Shown: in pieces, positions 3,876-6,743 of the stretch
Position numbering within the stretch: position 1 is the stretch's first letter
Layout of the letters: each line of letters opens with the position of its first letter
Source of the DNA: Oscillospiraceae bacterium
Lineage (GTDB): Bacteria; Bacillota; Clostridia; Oscillospirales; Ruminococcaceae
Assembly (NCBI GenBank): GCA_003512525.1
Contig: DOQG01000026.1
Location: 21,007 to 27,749 of the forward strand
Length of the DNA: 6,743 nt
Direction: 5' to 3'
Program-made: the position numbers and the translations under genes
Notes under the pieces: generated by a model
What the model was told of the DNA's origin: nothing
The model's database searches: none
The model's input: the letters and a program-made list of their open reading frames with translations, nothing else

Positions 3876-5171
3876 ATGAATACATTATTTAAAGGGATAA
3901 CCGCAATTCTTCCGGACGAAGAAAGCGGATTTTCCGCAAAGGTATGCGATATTGCGGTAAGCGACAGCGTTATCTCCTATATCGGTGACGATGCAGTAAA
4001 AAACGGCTTTGTTCCGGACAGGACTATTGACGGCAGGGACAAGCTCATTACAGCAGGGCTTGTAAACAGCCACACGCACAGCTATATGTCGCTGTTCAGG
4101 AACAGTGCGGACGACCTTATGTTCCACACCTGGCTGTTTGACAGGATAATGCCGATGGAGGACAAGCTGACCGCCGAGGATATGTACTACGGCACACAGC
4201 TTGCCTGCCTTGAGATGATAAAGACGGGCACAACGGCTTTTCTCGATATGAATATCGCCCGTGACTGCATTACAAGAGCGATAAGCGAAAGCGGTCTGAA
4301 AGCGACAATATCAAGAGGTCTTGTAGGAAACGGCAGAGATGACGAGGGCGGAAAGACAAGAATTGAGGATACGCTGTACGATATGCGTACCTACGGCGAC
4401 AACAAGCGACTTAAATTCATGATGGGCCCTCACGCTATCTATACTACCGACAGGGGCTATCTTGAGCTTGTAATGGAGAAAGCCGCAGAATACGGTCTTG
4501 GCATAAACATTCACCTTTCCGAATCGGTAAAGGAAATTGAGGACAGCATAGCACAGAACGGCTGTTCGCCTGTAAAATATCTCGATGATATGGGAATGTT
4601 CAAATTCCATACGGTTGCCGCTCACTGCGTACAGCTATCCGACGAGGATATTGATATTCTCGCTGAAAGAGGCGTATATGCCGCTACCAATCCTATCAGC
4701 AATGCAAAGCTCGGAAACGGCTTTGCAAGAATACCCGATATGCTCGGCAAGGGTGTAAAGCTGTGTATCGGCACTGACAGCGCAGGAAGCAACAATACGC
4801 TGAATATGTTCAGCGATATGAACTTCATCTGCCTTGCACACAAGGGCAACTGCCGCAGTGCTACAGCGGTTTCTGCACGTCAGGCACTGAAAATGGCTAC
4901 CGAAACGGGCGCTAAGGCTTTAGGCTTTGACAACACGGGAATACTTAAAGAAGGCTATGCGGCTGACCTTACCGTAATGGATATGAAATATCCCTCGCTC
5001 CAGCCTGTGAACGATCCTGTTGCGGCTATGTGCTACAGTGCGAGCGGATATGAGGTCGAAAGCGTTATGGTTGACGGTGAGTTCTTAATGGAAAACCGTG
5101 AGATAAAGGGAATGGACGAGGAACGCATTTACTTTGAATGCAATAAAGCGATGAAAAGAATAGACGGTTAA
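3876..5171 (+). CDS. mtaD: Amidohydrolase: MTA/S-adenosylhomocysteine-type deaminase
   Basis: This 431-residue cytosolic metal-dependent amidohydrolase is predicted to deaminate the adenine ring of S-adenosylhomocysteine and/or 5'-methylthioadenosine, giving the inosyl compound and ammonia. The metal and catalytic set is complete: H66-T-H68 in 'GLVNSHTHS'; H213 and general acid/base E216 in 'INIHLSE'; H250 in 'VAAHCVQLSDEDI'; and D301 in 'CIGTDSAGSNN'. E95 ('MPMEDKL') and H186 ('GPHAIYT') fall where the MTA/SAH deaminase group has substrate-binding residues. N- and C-terminal beta segments around the barrel are present, and length is typical. 'NPISNAKLGNG' matches the 'NPxSNxKLxxG' signature of this family. 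It is the first gene of an operon, 16 nt before an SAH hydrolase homologue, which favours SAH as the main substrate. Guanine deaminase and chlorohydrolase relatives are less likely. Confidence 0.85.
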   Translation: MNTLFKGITAILPDEESGFSAKVCDIAVSDSVISYIGDDAVKNGFVPDRTIDGRDKLITAGLVNSHTHSYMSLFRNSADDLMFHTWLFDRIMPMEDKLTAEDMYYGTQLACLEMIKTGTTAFLDMNIARDCITRAISESGLKATISRGLVGNGRDDEGGKTRIEDTLYDMRTYGDNKRLKFMMGPHAIYTTDRGYLELVMEKAAEYGLGINIHLSESVKEIEDSIAQNGCSPVKYLDDMGMFKFHTVAAHCVQLSDEDIDILAERGVYAATNPISNAKLGNGFARIPDMLGKGVKLCIGTDSAGSNNTLNMFSDMNFICLAHKGNCRSATAVSARQALKMATETGAKALGFDNTGILKEGYAADLTVMDMKYPSLQPVNDPVAAMCYSASGYEVESVMVDGEFLMENREIKGMDEERIYFECNKAMKRIDG

Positions 5172-5187
5172 CGGAAAGGAAAACGAA

Positions 5188-6441
5188 ATGAGCATTATAA
5201 GAGATGAGAGCCTGTGGGAAAGCGGCGAAACAAAGATAAACTGGGTAAAGGCGAATATGCCGTTACTGCGTGGAATCGAAGAAGAATTTGCGGTATCAAA
5301 GCCGTTTGCGGGACTGAAAGTTGCGCTTTCGGTACACCTTGAAGCAAAGACGGCTTACCTTTGTCGTGTAATGGCGGCAGGCGGCGCAGAGATGTATATC
5401 ACGGGCAGTAACCCGCTGTCAACACAGGACGATGTTGCGGCGGCGCTTGTACACAGCGGACTTAATGTATTTGCGTGGCACGGTGCTACTGCGGAGGAAT
5501 ATCACGCACATACGGCGGAGGTTATCAAGATCGCTCCCAATGTTATCATTGATGACGGCGGCGACCTTGTAAACCTTATCCACAACGAATATCCCGACCT
5601 TATCCCGAATGTTATCGGCGGCTGTGAAGAAACCACAACGGGAATTATCCGCCTTGTAGCTATGGATAAGGCTAAACAGCTCAAGTTCCCGATGATGCTT
5701 GTAAATGACGCAGACTGCAAGCATTTGTTCGATAACCGCTACGGCACGGGTCAGTCGGTTTGGGACGGCATAAACCGCACAACAAACCTTATAGTTGCGG
5801 GAAAGAACGTTGTAGTAGCAGGCTACGGCTGGTGCGGCAAGGGCGTTGCTATGAGGGCTAAGGGACTTGGTGCATCGGTAATAGTAACCGAGATAAATCC
5901 GATAAAGGCGATGGAAGCCGTTATGGACGGATTTAAGGTTATGCCGATGGTCGAGGCGGCTAAGATAGGCGACTTCTTCGTAACGGTAACAGGCTGTAAC
6001 GATGTAATCGGAGAAAAGGCATTCCTTAATATGAAGGACGGGGCTATCCTTTCAAACGCAGGTCACTTTGATGTTGAGGTAAACGTTGCAAAGCTTAAGG
6101 AAATGGCTGTTGAAACGGGCGTTGCAAGAAACAACATTCAGTACTACAAGCTGGCTAACGGCAACAGGATAAATGTTATTGCCGAGGGCAGACTTGTAAA
6201 CCTTGCCGCAGGCGACGGTCACCCGGCAGAAATAATGGATATGAGCTTTGCTATACAGGCTCTGTCAGCCGCATATCTTGTGAAGAACAAGGACAAGCTG
6301 AAAGCCGGCGAAAAGATGACGGTAAACGTTCCTGCCGAGGTTGACAAGGAGGTTGCCGAGAGAAAGCTCAGATACTGGGGCATTACAATTGATAAGCTGA
6401 CTGAGGAACAGGAAAAGTATCTTGGTAGCTGGGAAGTGTGA
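5188..6441 (+). CDS. ahcY: S-adenosylhomocysteine hydrolase family; possible S-inosylhomocysteine hydrolase
   Basis: This 417-residue NAD-dependent cytosolic enzyme releases homocysteine from an S-nucleosylhomocysteine. Core residues match human AhcY: H50 (H55), D123 (D131), E148 (E156) in 'EETTTG', K178, D182 and N183 (K186, D190, N191) in 'NDADCKHLFDN'. The NAD motif is GYGWCGKG (212-219) followed by E235 of 'VTEINP'. The ribose/base-side motifs 'NAGHFDVE' and 'GDGHP' are also kept. Differences: human C195 is T187 ('YGTGQS'); the roughly 40-residue insertion of many bacterial enzymes is absent; and the terminal KYRY tail is missing ('EEQEKYLGSWEV' ends the protein), as in short archaeal/Thermotoga-type enzymes. 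At the adenine-reading positions T57 and E59, this protein has E52 and K54 ('SVHLEAKTA'). With the upstream SAH deaminase, this suggests that S-inosylhomocysteine is the true substrate. GGAAAGGA precedes the ATG. Confidence 0.88.
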   Translation: MSIIRDESLWESGETKINWVKANMPLLRGIEEEFAVSKPFAGLKVALSVHLEAKTAYLCRVMAAGGAEMYITGSNPLSTQDDVAAALVHSGLNVFAWHGATAEEYHAHTAEVIKIAPNVIIDDGGDLVNLIHNEYPDLIPNVIGGCEETTTGIIRLVAMDKAKQLKFPMMLVNDADCKHLFDNRYGTGQSVWDGINRTTNLIVAGKNVVVAGYGWCGKGVAMRAKGLGASVIVTEINPIKAMEAVMDGFKVMPMVEAAKIGDFFVTVTGCNDVIGEKAFLNMKDGAILSNAGHFDVEVNVAKLKEMAVETGVARNNIQYYKLANGNRINVIAEGRLVNLAAGDGHPAEIMDMSFAIQALSAAYLVKNKDKLKAGEKMTVNVPAEVDKEVAERKLRYWGITIDKLTEEQEKYLGSWEV

Positions 6442-6460
6442 TTCATATAACGATTTTAAT

Positions 6461-6477
6461 GGGTTGTGACACAACCC
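6461..6477. other. Short hairpin after the operon
   Basis: GGGTTGT-GAC-ACAACCC is a perfect 7-bp stem with a 3-nt loop, 20 nt after the hydrolase stop. It has no U-tract. It lies just upstream of the main terminator and may protect the mRNA 3' end. Confidence 0.5.
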
Positions 6478-6484
6478 GAAAATG

Positions 6485-6531
6485 AAAAAGTGAGTCGAAG
6501 CGCAAGGATAGTGCGCTCGCCTCACTTTTTT
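6485..6531 (+). terminator. Intrinsic terminator of the deaminase/hydrolase operon
   Basis: AAAAAGTGAG (6485-6494) pairs with CTCACTTTTT (6521-6530), with an inner AGCGC (6499-6503) / GCGCT (6513-6517) stem. The plus strand continues TTTTTT through 6531. The A-run on the left arm gives a U-tract on the minus strand too, so it may work in both directions. Confidence 0.85.
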
Positions 6532-6682
6532 AGTATGTTGAGAAAATCTGTCTTTAGTACGTTTTTGTTATACCGTTTTAGTAATCAACATTGATAGCAG
6601 GCTACCGATAGTTCTATTTGTCGGACAGCACTTCTCGGGTTCGCTATTCAAATTGATAACGTTGCTGCTATGAACGAGGGAG
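6532..6682. other. Unassigned intergenic sequence
   Basis: No open reading frame with a credible start or ribosome binding site was found on either strand; minus-strand frames are closed by several stops. There is no convincing promoter. ATAGCAG (6594-6600) and CTGCTAT (6665-6671) form a 7-bp inverted repeat spanning 64 nt, and CCGA / TCGG (6605-6608 and 6620-6623) a weaker inner one, so a folded RNA is possible. The nature of the stretch is unknown. Confidence 0.4.
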
Positions 6683-6743
6683 AAAACCCAAGGGGAGAGA
6701 GGAAGGCGCTCCAAAGGCGCTTTCCCCTCTCCCCTTAGGTTTT
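6683..6743. repeat. Very long palindromic hairpin at right edge, probably cut by the window
   Basis: Bases 6683-6709 pair with 6717-6743 around a 7-nt loop (TCCAAAG). Of 27 positions, 24 are Watson-Crick, one is G-T and two are mismatches (6689/6737 and 6700/6726). The right arm ends in GGTTTT at the window edge and the left arm starts with AAAACC. This suits a bidirectional terminator or a palindromic intergenic repeat. The stem may extend beyond the window. Confidence 0.65.

Noticed and set aside
4311..4849. Minus-strand open frames inside the deaminase gene, and similar ones inside the hydrolase gene (5419-5724, 6219-6525)
   Set aside because: They are antisense shadows of conserved coding sequence, without starts, motifs or promoters.
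6400..6441. C-terminal truncation making the SAH hydrolase a pseudogene
   Set aside because: The missing KYRY tail and the absent internal insertion are normal in short archaeal/Thermotoga-type members. The frame is intact and all catalytic residues are present.

Overview
The window looks like chromosomal DNA of a Gram-positive gut Clostridia, most likely an Oscillospiraceae member (Ruminococcus or [Eubacterium] siraeum-like). The reasons are AGGAGG-type ribosome binding sites, consensus sigma-A promoters with 17-nt spacers (several with an extended TGn -10), intrinsic terminators and Clostridia-type protein families. The genus is an inference. No contig-wide comparison was possible.

Left part (1-2100), minus strand. 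This is an accessory block of three small genes, visibly more A+T-rich than the right part (one sampled 60-base line has 35% G+C, against 45% in a line of the right-hand operon). In transcription order they are an isochorismatase-family hydrolase (1483-2004), a uridine-kinase-like P-loop kinase (723-1253) and a MazG-like nucleotide pyrophosphohydrolase (343-666). Each stop codon is followed within a few bases by a copy of the same dispersed repeat. Two of these copies continue into a homologous double-hairpin terminator module. The hydrolase and kinase promoters are themselves near-copies of each other. A 44-bp palindrome that looks like two fused insertion-sequence ends, flanked by a TGAC duplication, interrupts one repeat copy. 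The other copy serves as the empty site. At the far left a fully consensus promoter drives a short RNA that ends in a strong terminator: a small RNA or an attenuated leader.

Middle (2100-3850). A type II toxin-antitoxin pair on the plus strand (Phd/YefM-like antitoxin and PIN-domain toxin) has a perfect TTGACA-17-TATAAT promoter with a dyad between the hexamers. It converges on a two-GNAT-domain acetyltransferase gene on the minus strand, and the two genes share one terminator hairpin.

Right part (3800-6743), plus strand. A two-gene operon encodes an MTA/SAH-type deaminase (3876-5171) and a short S-adenosylhomocysteine hydrolase homologue (5188-6441). It is transcribed divergently from the acetyltransferase, and a GCAACC/GGTTGC dyad covers both -35 elements. 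In the hydrolase, the positions that read the adenine 6-amino group in canonical enzymes (human T57 and E59) are Glu and Lys. With the adjacent SAH deaminase, this suggests a two-step route: SAH to S-inosylhomocysteine, then to homocysteine plus inosine. This is the most interesting biochemical prediction in the window. The operon ends in a strong intrinsic terminator. It is followed by about 150 bases of unassigned sequence and a very long hairpin at the right edge.
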